DNA of 64,000 nt from CALKWS01 sp051020515 (lineage in GTDB: Bacteria; Actinomycetota; Actinomycetes; Actinomycetales; Beutenbergiaceae). The stretch's first letter is position 1, and every line of letters begins with the position of its first letter. Location: assembly GCF_051020515.1 (NCBI RefSeq), contig NZ_CP194857.1:1984001-2048000 (forward strand), read 5' to 3'. The notes beneath the pieces are model-generated. The model was not told the DNA's origin. It saw nothing but the letters and a program-made list of their open reading frames with translations, and searched no databases. Below, piece by piece: positions 52,458 to 61,334 of this stretch. A program made the position numbers and the translations under genes.

Positions 52458-53444
52458 ATGAGGCAACCGCTGCGGATCGGAATCGCTGGTTACGGCAACC
52501 TCGGCAAGGGGGTGGCTGCCGCCGTGGGGCAGAACCCGGACATGGAGTTGCACGGCATCTTCACCCGCCGGGACCCGGCCTCATTGCAGGTTGCCCAGGA
52601 CGTCGCCCCGGTCTTCACCTGGTCGGAGTTGCTGGAGCACAAGGACGACATCGACGTGCTGATCCTGTGCGGTGGGTCCAAGGAGGACCTTCCCAAGCAG
52701 GGTCCCGAACTCGCTGCACACTTCAGCACGGTCGACTCCTTCGACACCCACGCGCGCATCCCGGACTACTTCGCCGCCGTCGACCGGCCCGCGCGCGCGG
52801 CCGGGACCACGTCGATCATCGCGGTGGGCTGGGACCCGGGAATGTTCTCCCTGAACCGCCTGCTCGGGGAGGCGCTGCTGCCTCAGGGTGAGACCTACTC
52901 CTTCTGGGGCAAGGGCCTGAGCCAGGGACACTCCGACGCCGTCCGCCGGGTTCCCGGGGTGGCGGCCGGTGTGCAGTACACGATCCCGGCCACCGACGCG
53001 ATCGAGGCGGTCCGCTCCGGTGCCCGGCCCGAACTGAGTACCCGGGACAAGCACCGCCGGGAGTGTTACGTGGTGCTGGCCGAGGGCGCCGACGAGACCG
53101 AGGTGGAGCAGGCGATCGTGACGATGCCGCACTACTTCGCCGAGTACGACACCACCGTGCACTTCGTCAGTGAGGAGACGTTGCGCCGGGAGCACGGCGC
53201 GATGCCGCACGGAGGCTTCGTGATCCGCAGCGGCACCACCGGTGGCGGCTACGACCAGGTGATCGAGTACCGGCTGGAACTGGGCAGCAACCCCGAGTTC
53301 ACCGCCAGCGTGCTGGTGGCCTACGCCCGCGCTGCGGCCCGGCTGAACACTCAGGGCGTGATCGGGGCGCAGACCGTGTTGGAGGTGCCGCCGGCGCTGC
53401 TCTCGCCAACCCCGGTGGAGCAGTTGCGCGCCGAACTGCTCTGA
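52458..53444 (+). CDS. ddh: meso-Diaminopimelate D-dehydrogenase
   Basis: An NADPH-dependent enzyme making meso-diaminopimelate directly from tetrahydrodipicolinate, for lysine and peptidoglycan. 328 aa from ATG 52458 behind GGAAGG. It has the cofactor loop RIGIAGYGNLGKGVAAAV, the NADP-type strand GIFTRRDPAS, the signature SFDTHARIPDYFAAVD, VGWDPGMFSLNRLLGEA, SFWGKGLSQGHSDAVRR and a C-terminal substrate domain (GMPHGGFVIRSG-type). The length and motifs match Corynebacterium Ddh. Confidence 0.94.
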   Translation: MRQPLRIGIAGYGNLGKGVAAAVGQNPDMELHGIFTRRDPASLQVAQDVAPVFTWSELLEHKDDIDVLILCGGSKEDLPKQGPELAAHFSTVDSFDTHARIPDYFAAVDRPARAAGTTSIIAVGWDPGMFSLNRLLGEALLPQGETYSFWGKGLSQGHSDAVRRVPGVAAGVQYTIPATDAIEAVRSGARPELSTRDKHRRECYVVLAEGADETEVEQAIVTMPHYFAEYDTTVHFVSEETLRREHGAMPHGGFVIRSGTTGGGYDQVIEYRLELGSNPEFTASVLVAYARAAARLNTQGVIGAQTVLEVPPALLSPTPVEQLRAELL

Positions 53445-53604
53445 GGCGCTCGGCCGCCAGGACGTCAATACGGTGACGGTGACCGCCCCGTCCAGGACGG
53501 AGTTGGCGCCCAGGATGAACGCCCCCAGGCGCCCCTGTCCGGCCCGATGCCAACCAGAGACTGCGAACTGCCGGCGCCGCGACCTCGGGCGGGCCGGAAC
53601 AGCA

Positions 53605-53640
53605 GAGCCGGTGGTGGGGGAAACCCCGCACCACCGGCTC
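53605..53640. terminator. Hairpin between ddh and the ABC exporter genes
   Basis: The stem pairs GAGCCGGTGGTG with CACCACCGGCTC and continues GGG/CCC across a one-base bulge around an AAA loop. It lies between two convergent genes (53444 and 53682) and could terminate both. Confidence 0.7.
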
Positions 53641-53681
53641 CATACGGTCTGTACCCCGGACCGTCTTCACAGACTAGGCGA

Positions 53682-54830
53682 TCAGTCTCCTTTCAGGGCC
53701 GATCGCAGCGATACCCGCGCCCCGGTGCGCAGCAACGAGCCGGAGTAGATCCGGGCGGCCAGGGCGATCACGATCCCGGCGGCCAGGGCCAGCACGCCCA
53801 GTGACAGCAGCGGCTCCCACCACAGGGCATCGCCCATGAACAGCCGGACCGGCATCGCCACCGGGGCGCTGAACGGGATGTAGGAGGCGATCGCCATCGC
53901 CAGACTGTTCTCGCCGAGGATGATCACCACGAAGTACGGGGCCATGATCAGCATCATCGTGGGCATCATCACCGCGCCGGTGTCCTCCTGGCGGGAGACC
54001 AGGGAGGCCCCGGCGGCGAACATCGCCGCCACCAGCACGAACCCGAACAGGAAGAAGATCACGAACCACGCGATCGGCCCGGTGAGCAGGTCCAGCAGTT
54101 CACTCTGACCGGTGAGCATCAGCCCGAGCACCGCAACCGCTCCGATGGCTGCGGTCTGTCCCACCGCGAGCACGCTGTTGCCGATCACCTTCCCGGCCAG
54201 AAGTGCCCGCGCGGGAACGGCCGAGAGCAGGATCTCCACGATCCTGGACTGCTTCTCCTGCACGGTGTTCTGCACGATCATCGCCCCTGACCCCATGGCG
54301 AACAGCATGAACAGGAACCCGAAGATCACCGAGACCAGCACCTGCAGCCCGCGGGAGGTGGTGGTGTCGAGCAGTTCCACCTCCGGTTGCACCGACAGCG
54401 CCCCCAGCACCTCGGTGGGCGGGTCGGTCAGGGCGATCACGCGCACGCCCACCGGGGAGGTCTCATCGGGCACGATGGCGGCGTCCACCTCCTCGTCGCG
54501 GACGAGGTCCTGCGCCTGGGTCACGTCCGCCGCGGCGGTCACCTCGAAGCCGTCCACGTTCTCCAACTCCGCGCCGGCCCCGTCGACCACGGCCACCGGG
54601 GTGTCCGAGCCGATGCGGTCGGCGAAGAAGCCGGACGCCAGAATTCCGGCCAGCACCAGACCGAGTGTGACGGCCAGGGAGATGATGAACGACTTGGTGC
54701 GGACCTGGGTGGTGATCTCCCGCTCGGCCACCAGCAGCGAGGCCGCGGTGGTGGACAGTTTCTCGGCACGCTCGGTCTCGGTGGGCTCGTGCCGGGTGCC
54801 TCGGGTCGGGGTGGTGGTCAGCGTGGTCAT
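53682..54830 (-). CDS. ABC-2 type permease (NatB/YhaP-like)
   Basis: 382 aa. An N-terminal cytoplasmic segment with the family motif VAEREITTQVRTKSFIISLA precedes TM1. A large extracytoplasmic domain follows (about residues 70-180), then five TM segments (LQVLVSVIFGFLFMLFAMGS, TAAIGAVAVLGLMLTG, WFVIFFLFGFVLVAAMFAA, GVLALAAGIVIALAAR). VQEKQSRIVEILLSAVPARA is the classic ABC-2 signature. Overlaps the ATPase gene by 4 bp; together they form a sodium- or drug-type exporter, with substrate unknown. Confidence 0.92.
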   Translation of the reverse strand: MTTLTTTPTRGTRHEPTETERAEKLSTTAASLLVAEREITTQVRTKSFIISLAVTLGLVLAGILASGFFADRIGSDTPVAVVDGAGAELENVDGFEVTAAADVTQAQDLVRDEEVDAAIVPDETSPVGVRVIALTDPPTEVLGALSVQPEVELLDTTTSRGLQVLVSVIFGFLFMLFAMGSGAMIVQNTVQEKQSRIVEILLSAVPARALLAGKVIGNSVLAVGQTAAIGAVAVLGLMLTGQSELLDLLTGPIAWFVIFFLFGFVLVAAMFAAGASLVSRQEDTGAVMMPTMMLIMAPYFVVIILGENSLAMAIASYIPFSAPVAMPVRLFMGDALWWEPLLSLGVLALAAGIVIALAARIYSGSLLRTGARVSLRSALKGD

Positions 54831-55737
54831 GCTGCCTGCTCCTTGCTCTCCTCGTCGGTGACGACGTCCTTGAAGATCTCGCTCAGTGAGGGGTGCACCG
54901 GCCCGAAGCTGAGAACGGTGTCGGTGGCGATCGCTCGGGTGAGCACCTGCTGGGCCACCTGGTCCCCGCCCTCGAACAAGGCCGTGGCGCCGTCCAGCTC
55001 CAGCACTCGGGCGCCCGGGACATCCCGGACCCAGCCGGCGTCGCGGGCGGTGACGATCCGGTGGCGGCGCACCCCGAAGGCCTCCCGCAGGTCCTCGGCG
55101 GTGCCGTCGGCGCGGATCTTGCCGCCGGCGATGATCACCAGCCTGTCGCTGAGCCGTTCCACCACGTCCAACTGGTGGGAGGAGAACAGCACCGGCACCC
55201 CGCGTTCGGCGTACTCGGTCAGCACGCCCAGCACCACCTCCACGGCCATCGGGTCCAGTCCGGAGAACGGCTCATCGAGGATGAGTACATCCGGGTTGTG
55301 CACCAGCGCGGCGGCGATCTGCACCCGCTGCTGGTTACCCAGCGACAGTGCCTCCAGCGGGTCATCGGCCCGCTCACCCAGCCCCAGGCGCTCCAAGAGA
55401 TCCCGGGCCCGGGTGTTGGCGCCGTCCCGGTCGTAGCCGTGCAACCGCGCCAGGTAGCCGATCTGCTCGGCGATCTCATCATCTTCGGGTACAGGCCGCG
55501 CTCCTCGGGCATGTACCCGAACGACCGCCGTCCACCGCCGTCGAGGGGTTGACCGTCCATCGTCACCGTTCCGGCGTGGGCGCTGAGCACCCCCAGGATG
55601 ATGCGCATCGTGGTGGTCTTACCGGCGCCGTTCCCCCCGACGAATCCGGTCAGTTTGCCTCGTTCGACGCCGAAGGACACGTTGTCCAGCACCTTGTGGT
55701 CGCCGAAGAAGCGGTCGATGCCCTCTACCTGAAGCAT
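54827..55737 (-). CDS. ABC exporter ATP-binding protein (NatA-like, frameshift)
   Basis: The start at 55737 gives MLQVEGIDRFFGDHKVLDNV and Walker A FVGGNGAGKTTTMRIILG, then YMPEERGLYPK. Near 55487-55489 one G of the run is missing (minus-strand TACCC for TACCCC). The next frame continues EDDEIAEQIGYLARLHGYDR, the signature EALSLGNQQRVQIAAALV, Walker B VLILDEPFSGLDPMAV and the H-loop LFSSHQLDVVERL. Corrected length is 303 aa. Operon with the permease downstream. Confidence 0.9.
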
Positions 55738-55875
55738 GCCTCACCCCGTCCCTGCTGATGCGGGCACCGTGTGCGCCCGTCGATGACATCGAGGCTATGA
55801 GGCCACCGGCCGGTGCCGCTTCGGCCGTCAGGGGGATCTTTCCGGTCTCCACCCTGCGGGGGAGGGAGGGCACCG

Positions 55876-56696
55876 TCAGTCCTGCCCGGCCAGGCCGTGG
55901 CGGTAGGCGAAGGCCACGGCCTGGACCCGGTCGCGCAGGTGCAGTTTCATCAGCAGGTTGGAGACGTGGGTCTTGACGTGGCGCGCCCGATCACCAGGTG
56001 GGCGGCGATCTCGTCGTTGGACATGCCGCGGGCCACCAGCGCCAGCACCTCCCGTTCGCGTTCGGTCAGGTCAGCCGCGGCCGCGGGCCGGGCCGCGTTG
56101 CCACCGGCGCCGCGGGCCGGGGCCAGCGGGTCGGCGCCGGCGTCGGCCCGGCCGGTGGCGGGATGGCCGACGGCGGAACTCTCCTGGGCAGCCGGGCCCG
56201 CCTGGCCAGGACTGGCCCCGTCCAGGTCCGCGCCGGAGACCGCCCGCTCGATGATCGCCCGGGTGACCTCGGGGGAGAGCAGGGCGTCGCCGTCGGCCAC
56301 CGAGCGGATCGCGTCGGCGAGTTGTTCGGGCCGGGCGGTCTTGAGCAGGAACGCGCTGGCGCCGGCGCGCAGCGCCTCGAGCAGGTAGTCCTCCCGGCTG
56401 AACGTGGTCAGCACCAGCACCTTGGGCCCGCCGGGGTCTGCGGCGATGATCGCCCGGGTGGCCTCCAGGCCGTTCATCCCGGGCATCTCCACGTCCATGC
56501 ACACCACGTCCGGGCCGGTGTCGGCCACCACCTCCAGCGCCTCGGCCCCGGTGGAGGCCTGCCCCACCACGGTGATGCCGGGCTGGGCGTCCAGGATGGT
56601 GGCGATGCCCTCGCGCAGCAGGGGCTGGTCATCCACGAGCACCACCCGCACCCCCGCGTCGCCTGCCGGTGTCTCGTGCTCGGCCGGACTGCTCAT
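55876..56696 (-). CDS. NarL/LuxR-family response regulator (frameshift)
   Basis: The receiver domain (VRVVLVDDQPLLREGIATIL, VVCMDVEMPGMNGLEAT with phospho-Asp, VLVLTTFSREDYLLEA, AFLLKTARPEQLA) is followed by an unusually long Ala/Gly-rich linker (about residues 160-200). The LuxR domain is LTEREREVLALVARGMSNDEI. At about 55978 one base is missing (CCACGTC for CCACCGTC). The next frame completes the helix-turn-helix (VKTHVSNLLMKLHLRDRVQA) and ends at TGA 55878-55876. Corrected length is 273 aa. Overlaps its kinase. Confidence 0.9.
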
Positions 56697-58125
56697 GCGG
56701 GAGCTTCCTGTTCCTCGTCGGGGGATCTGTGTTCGTCGGCGGCCAGCGCGGTGGGGGTCAGCGGCACCTGGGCACGCACCAGGAACCCGCCCTCACGGCG
56801 CGGGCCCACGTGCAGGGTGCCGCCGTCGGTGCCGACCCGTTCGCGCATCCCGACCAGGCCCAGACCGCCGCTGCCGGTGCGGACCGGGCGTCGCCGCCGG
56901 CCCGCACCGTCATCGGCCACCTCCAGCTCCACCGCCTCGGGCAGGTAGCGCAACCGCACGTCGACCTGGGCGCCATTGCCGGCGTGTTTGCGGGCGTTCG
57001 TCAAGGCCTCCTGGGCGATTCGGTACAGGTTCAGGGAGGCCAGTGGGCGCATCGGCACCGGCTCGCCGATCACCTGGTACTGCACCTGCAGGCCGCCGTG
57101 CCGGGCGTCCTCGATCAGGTCGGGAATGCGTTCCACGCCCAGGGAGCCCACGGGATCTGTGCTGCCCGGATCGACGCCGCCGTCGGGTTCGGCCCGAAGG
57201 GTGCCGAGCAGGGTGTGCAACTCGCTGATGGCATCGCGGGCGGCGTCCTCCACCCGCTCCAGTGCACCGCCGGCCCGGCCGGGATCCCGGTCCAGCAGGG
57301 TGCGCGCGGCCGCGGCCTGCACCCCCATCAGCGACACGTGGTGGGCTACCGCATCGTGGAGTTCGCGGGCCAGGCGCATCCGCTCGATGGTCACCGCCTG
57401 GGCCTCGACCAGGGCGCGCTCGGCCTGGAGGTCGTGGGCACGTTCGATGAGGAGGTGGCGGTCCCGGGCCGCTTTCCACGCGTGGTTGCCGAACCAGATC
57501 GCCCCGGCGAAGTAGAGGGCGTTGATCAGCACCTGCACCAACATGAACGCGGCCAGCGGGCTCAGCGTGCCGGGCCCGATGTCCACCTGCTCCCCGTCGG
57601 GGGGATCGGTGGCGATGCGGAAGAAGGAGACCAGCAGCCAGATGGCCATCACGTCCACGACCACCAGGCGCAGGACGAGTGCGCGGCGCCGGTCGGAGAT
57701 CCAGGCGCCGGAGGTGTACAGCGCCATGAACAACGCGATGTTGGTGATCAGCGTCTCGGGGACCAGGGTCTCCCCGGCCACGATGAACACTGCCGACACC
57801 ACCACCAGCACCGTGGCCGGATACCGCCGCCGCAGGGCCAGCGGCAGGGTGATCCCGGCCAGCGCCACCACCGACAGCACCGGGTGGGCCGGGTCGGTGA
57901 AGAGCATCGCCGCGCGCTGCAGCGCCATGGCCAGCAGTGCACCGGCGAACAGTGCGAGGGCTGCGGCGGCGTCCATGCGCAACAACTGCGCCTGGGGGGG
58001 GCGGGACGCTGCCACGGGCGGGGGGTGGTCCGAGTGCCGAGTTCCCCGCCGCCGGCTGGTCCTGCGGGCGCCGGGACTGCCGCAGCGGCAGCGCCCGGCT
58101 GGCTGGTGGGGGCCGGTGCACTCAT
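56693..58125 (-). CDS. NarX/DesK-type sensor histidine kinase (probable frameshift near N-terminus)
   Basis: The C-terminal region has the HisKA_3 box RMRLARELHDAVAHHVSLMG, LYRIAQEALTNARKHAGNGA and the ATP-binding GGLGLVGMRERVGTDGG. Upstream are five to six TM helices (AAALALFAGALLAMALQRAA, PATVLVVVSAVFIVAG, VLRLVVVDVMAIWLLVSFF). The frame is open to 58210 but poorly coding past 57990. ATG 58125 gives MSAPAPTSQPGAAAAAVPAP in another frame that joins through a run of eight G (57994-58001). One missing G gives 477 aa. Met at 57977 is the shorter alternative. Partner of the overlapping NarL regulator; both lie downstream of the divergent S9 peptidase. Confidence 0.85.
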
Positions 58126-58272
58126 GAGCCCAACGGTAGCGGCGGGTACGCGGGGATTCCTCCGCCTCGGGGCGGAGGCCAGTAGGTGGAGGCCGCCGGG
58201 GATGGTTCACGCCCGTGCCCGTGGAGCGCCTGGTGCACAGGCCGTGGCGAGGCCTCGGTAGGCTCGTCGACC

Positions 58273-60471
58273 ATGCGTCCCGAACACCTCAACCTTCTGC
58301 ACAGCACCACCCGCCCGGCCGTGCACCCCGACGGCACCTGGGCGGTGATCGCGGTCTCCCGCCCGGACCTGGAGGAGGACACCTACCCTTCCCGGCTCTG
58401 GCGCCTGGACCTGGGCGACGGAGCATTGCGCCCGCTGACGCACGGTTTCCGAGATGCCGAACCGGTCATCTCACCTGATGGGCAGTACGTGGCCTTCCTG
58501 CGCGCCGCCAAGGGGGACAAGCCCCAACTCGCCCTGATGCGCGCTGACGGCGGGGAGCCGCAATTGCTCACCGACCACCCGCTGGGGGTATCGGGCCGGC
58601 CGGAGTTCTCCCCGGACTCCACCCGAATCGCCTACACCGCCCGGGTGCCGGAAGAGGGGCGCTACGGCACCACCGAGGGCGTGGGTCCCGACGCCGAGCC
58701 CCCGCGGCATATCACCCGCTTCACCTACCGTCTCGACGGTGCCGGCTTCCATGCCGACCGGCCCCAGCATGTCTACGTCATCGATGTGCGCGAGGAGAAC
58801 GACCCGACGGCGTCGAGCCCGGCTGGGTCGAGCCCGGCTGGGTCGAGCCCGGCTGGGTCGAACGAGGACAAGGGCAGCACCACCGGGCACAGCACCACCG
58901 GGCACAACGCCAGCACGCCCGGCGCTCGCACGGGCGTGCCGGTGCAACCGGCGGCGGTCACAGCGGGCGAACGGGACGGGAACCGCGAACCGGTGTGGAC
59001 CCACGACGGCACCCACCTGCTCATTACCCGTGGCGTGGTCGATGAACTGCGGAGCGAGTTGATCCGCGTTCCTGCTCCCGGCCCCGGCCCCGGCCCCGGC
59101 GCCTCCGCCGACGGCGCCGGTGAGAGCGCCACGTCCGAATCGGATGGCGGGGACACCCGGACGGAGGGCGAGCGCGAGGTGCCGGTACCCGAACCGGAGT
59201 TGCTGCAGGGCCTCGAGCACGGTCCTGTCGGCGTGCGGACCGGCCCGGGCGACACCCTCTGGCTGCTGATCTCCGACCTGGGCCCGGACTCGATGGACTT
59301 CATCGGTAAGACCCCCGCGCTGCACCGCGCCCGGCTCACCCGGGACGGACTCGCCGACCTGGAACAGGTGACCGACCCGCGCACCGGGTCGTTGACCAAC
59401 GCCGTGTTCCTGGCCGTCGACGAGGACGTCCTGCTCACCCGCCTGAACCGGGGTAGCACCGAACTGGTGCGCTACACCGGTGGCGAACTATGGCCGGTCT
59501 TCAGCGGTCAGGTGAGCGTGGCCGGGGCCGACCCGCTCCCCGGTGGCGGGGTGCTCGTGAGTGCCTCGACGCCGGACAGTGCCGGCGACCTCTTCGTCGT
59601 CGGGCATTCCGACAACCACAACGACAACCACAACGACGACGACGACGTCACCGCGCGCCGGCTGACCGACCTGTCCGCGCGGCTGCGCGAGCAGGCAGGG
59701 GTGTTCGTCCCGCAGGAACTGCAGGTCGACGGCGAGGACGGTTACCCGGTGCACGGCTGGGTCACGGTGCCCGAGGGGGAGGGCCCGCACCCGGTGCTGC
59801 TGCTCATCCACGGGGGCCCGCACGCACAGTACGAGTCGGTGCTCTTCGACGAGGTGCAGGTCTACACCAGGGCCGGTTACGCCGTCGTCTTCTGCAACCC
59901 CCGGGGCTCGGCCGGTTACGGGCAGGACCACGGCCGGGCGATCATCAACGGCTTCGGGGACCGTGACGCCGCCGATGTGCTGGCCTTCCTCGACGGCGCC
60001 CTGGCCGCCCACCCCAGCCTCGAAGCCCAGCGCGTCGGCGTGCTCGGTGGTTCCTACGGCGGGTACATGACGGCGTGGCTCACCACCCGCACCGACCGGT
60101 TCGTCGCCGCGATCGTGGAGCGCGGCTTCCTGGACCCGGTCAGTTTCGAGGGGTCGAGCGACATCGGCTGGTTCTTCGGGATCAAGTACCTGGGTGAGGA
60201 TCCGGACCAGGTGGCCGCACAGAGCCCGATGGCCCACATCGACAAGGTCGCCACGCCCACCATGGTGATCCACTCCGAGCAGGACTGGCGCTGCCCGGTG
60301 GAGCAGGGCCAGCGCTGGTTCGTGGGGCTCAAGCGCCGCGGCGTGGAGACCGAGTTCCTGCTCTTCCCGGGCGAGGGCCACGAGTTGAGCAGGTCCGGGC
60401 GGCCACAGCACCGCCTGGCCCGGTTCGAGCACATCCTCACCTGGTGGGACAAGTACCTGCCAGTCCGGTGA
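58273..60471 (+). CDS. S9-family prolyl oligopeptidase (acyl-peptide hydrolase type)
   Basis: A cytoplasmic serine peptidase of about 732 aa from ATG 58273; no signal peptide. An N-terminal beta-propeller (HPDGTWAVIAVSRPDLEEDT, FSPDSTRIAYTARVPEEG) is followed by an alpha/beta-hydrolase domain. Nucleophile motif: VGVLGGSYGGYMTAW. Asp is in HSEQDWRCPVEQGQR, His in FPGEGHELSRSG. The propeller contains low-complexity inserts: three SPAGS repeats at about residue 180, a Pro-Gly run (59081-59100) and an Asn-His-Asn-Asp repeat (59616-59645). These are probably surface loops. Oligopeptide substrates are inferred. Confidence 0.92.
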   Translation: MRPEHLNLLHSTTRPAVHPDGTWAVIAVSRPDLEEDTYPSRLWRLDLGDGALRPLTHGFRDAEPVISPDGQYVAFLRAAKGDKPQLALMRADGGEPQLLTDHPLGVSGRPEFSPDSTRIAYTARVPEEGRYGTTEGVGPDAEPPRHITRFTYRLDGAGFHADRPQHVYVIDVREENDPTASSPAGSSPAGSSPAGSNEDKGSTTGHSTTGHNASTPGARTGVPVQPAAVTAGERDGNREPVWTHDGTHLLITRGVVDELRSELIRVPAPGPGPGPGASADGAGESATSESDGGDTRTEGEREVPVPEPELLQGLEHGPVGVRTGPGDTLWLLISDLGPDSMDFIGKTPALHRARLTRDGLADLEQVTDPRTGSLTNAVFLAVDEDVLLTRLNRGSTELVRYTGGELWPVFSGQVSVAGADPLPGGGVLVSASTPDSAGDLFVVGHSDNHNDNHNDDDDVTARRLTDLSARLREQAGVFVPQELQVDGEDGYPVHGWVTVPEGEGPHPVLLLIHGGPHAQYESVLFDEVQVYTRAGYAVVFCNPRGSAGYGQDHGRAIINGFGDRDAADVLAFLDGALAAHPSLEAQRVGVLGGSYGGYMTAWLTTRTDRFVAAIVERGFLDPVSFEGSSDIGWFFGIKYLGEDPDQVAAQSPMAHIDKVATPTMVIHSEQDWRCPVEQGQRWFVGLKRRGVETEFLLFPGEGHELSRSGRPQHRLARFEHILTWWDKYLPVR
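58813..58857. repeat. 15-bp tandem repeat, three copies, in the peptidase gene
   Basis: The unit TCGAGCCCGGCTGGG is repeated three times without change and encodes SPAGS repeats. Being a multiple of three, copy-number change by slippage would keep the frame. Confidence 0.85.
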
Positions 60472-60486
60472 CGGCGAAGCGCCGGT

Positions 60487-61245
60487 CTATCGGGGATTCT
60501 GGGCCGAGGGGCGAGGACGGACTCCATCCAGAGCGCGCATGATGGGCTCGTAATGGTCGTCAACTGAAGCGATGAGCGCCTCCGCGTCGCCCTTCTCGGC
60601 GGCACGGAGCATGTCACCGTGGGCCTTGGCAGTCTGGACGAGATCAGCGGAAGGACTGACGCCGAGCCGGGGCATCACGGCGGTGTGGACGTCCCAGAAG
60701 GCCCCGACCAGTTGACCGACGAGAACGTTGTCCAGACGCTCCAGCATCGACGTGTGAAAGGCCCGGTCCTGGTGGGGGAAGGGCTGCCCGCTGGAAGCCA
60801 GGTCGACCATCTGCGCCACCAGGTCATGCAAGTCGGCATTGTGTGTTCCTCGCATACTGTCCGCAACCTTGTGCGCCATCGCAGTATCGAGCGCTTGGCG
60901 GACCTCAATGATGTCGCGCAGCGCCTGCAAGTCATCGCCAGGGGTCAGCACCCCGCGAAAGACCAGGGACTCCACCAAAGCATCCAGGCTCAATTCCCCG
61001 ACGAATGTGCCGTACCCGTGACGCACCGAGACGATGTTCAGCGTGGAGAGGGTTCGGATGGCTTCGCGTACGTTGGAGCGGGAGACTCCGAGCAGTTCGC
61101 ACAGTTCGGACTCGGTGGGCAGCGCATCACCGGGCCGTAGCCCATGGGTGAGGACGTAGTCCTTGATCTTGTCCGCGGTCGTCGGCCGCTGGCTCGCGCG
61201 CCCGGCGTCGGGTACCGACGATCTCTGCTGTGCTGTTAGCGCCAT
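60487..61245 (-). CDS. GntR-family regulator, FadR subgroup
   Basis: 252 aa from ATG 61245; an in-frame ATG at 61284 overlaps a palindrome that looks like the operator, so I prefer the shorter form. The winged helix-turn-helix is IKDYVLTHGLRPGDALPTES, LCELLGVSRSNVREAIRTL, VRHGYGTFVGE. The FCD ligand domain (IEVRQALDTAMAHKVADSM, HQDRAFHTSMLERLDN, AHGDMLRAAEKGDAEALIAS) carries His and Asp residues that usually bind a metal and an acidic sugar or organic acid. Divergent from the sugar importer, which it most likely controls. Confidence 0.9.
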   Translation of the reverse strand: MALTAQQRSSVPDAGRASQRPTTADKIKDYVLTHGLRPGDALPTESELCELLGVSRSNVREAIRTLSTLNIVSVRHGYGTFVGELSLDALVESLVFRGVLTPGDDLQALRDIIEVRQALDTAMAHKVADSMRGTHNADLHDLVAQMVDLASSGQPFPHQDRAFHTSMLERLDNVLVGQLVGAFWDVHTAVMPRLGVSPSADLVQTAKAHGDMLRAAEKGDAEALIASVDDHYEPIMRALDGVRPRPSAQNPR

Positions 61246-61272
61246 TGGTTGACCCTTCGCTCTCGATGCGTT

Positions 61273-61285
61273 TATAGTCACCATA
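61273..61285. promoter_or_regulatory. Probable GntR/FadR operator
   Basis: TATAGTCACCATA is a near-perfect palindrome of the form TATnGTnACnATA, the GT-N-AC core typical of FadR-type sites. It lies 28 bp before the GntR start and 50 bp before the solute-binding protein gene, placed to control both. Confidence 0.55.
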
Positions 61286-61334
61286 GTACATCCGACATCA
61301 GACCTCCGACGTCATTCATCTCACGGGAGAGCCC

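Noticed and set aside
53445..53600. Possible small gene between ddh and the terminator
   Set aside because: Short frames here are Arg/Pro-rich shadows without a ribosome site or recognisable motif.
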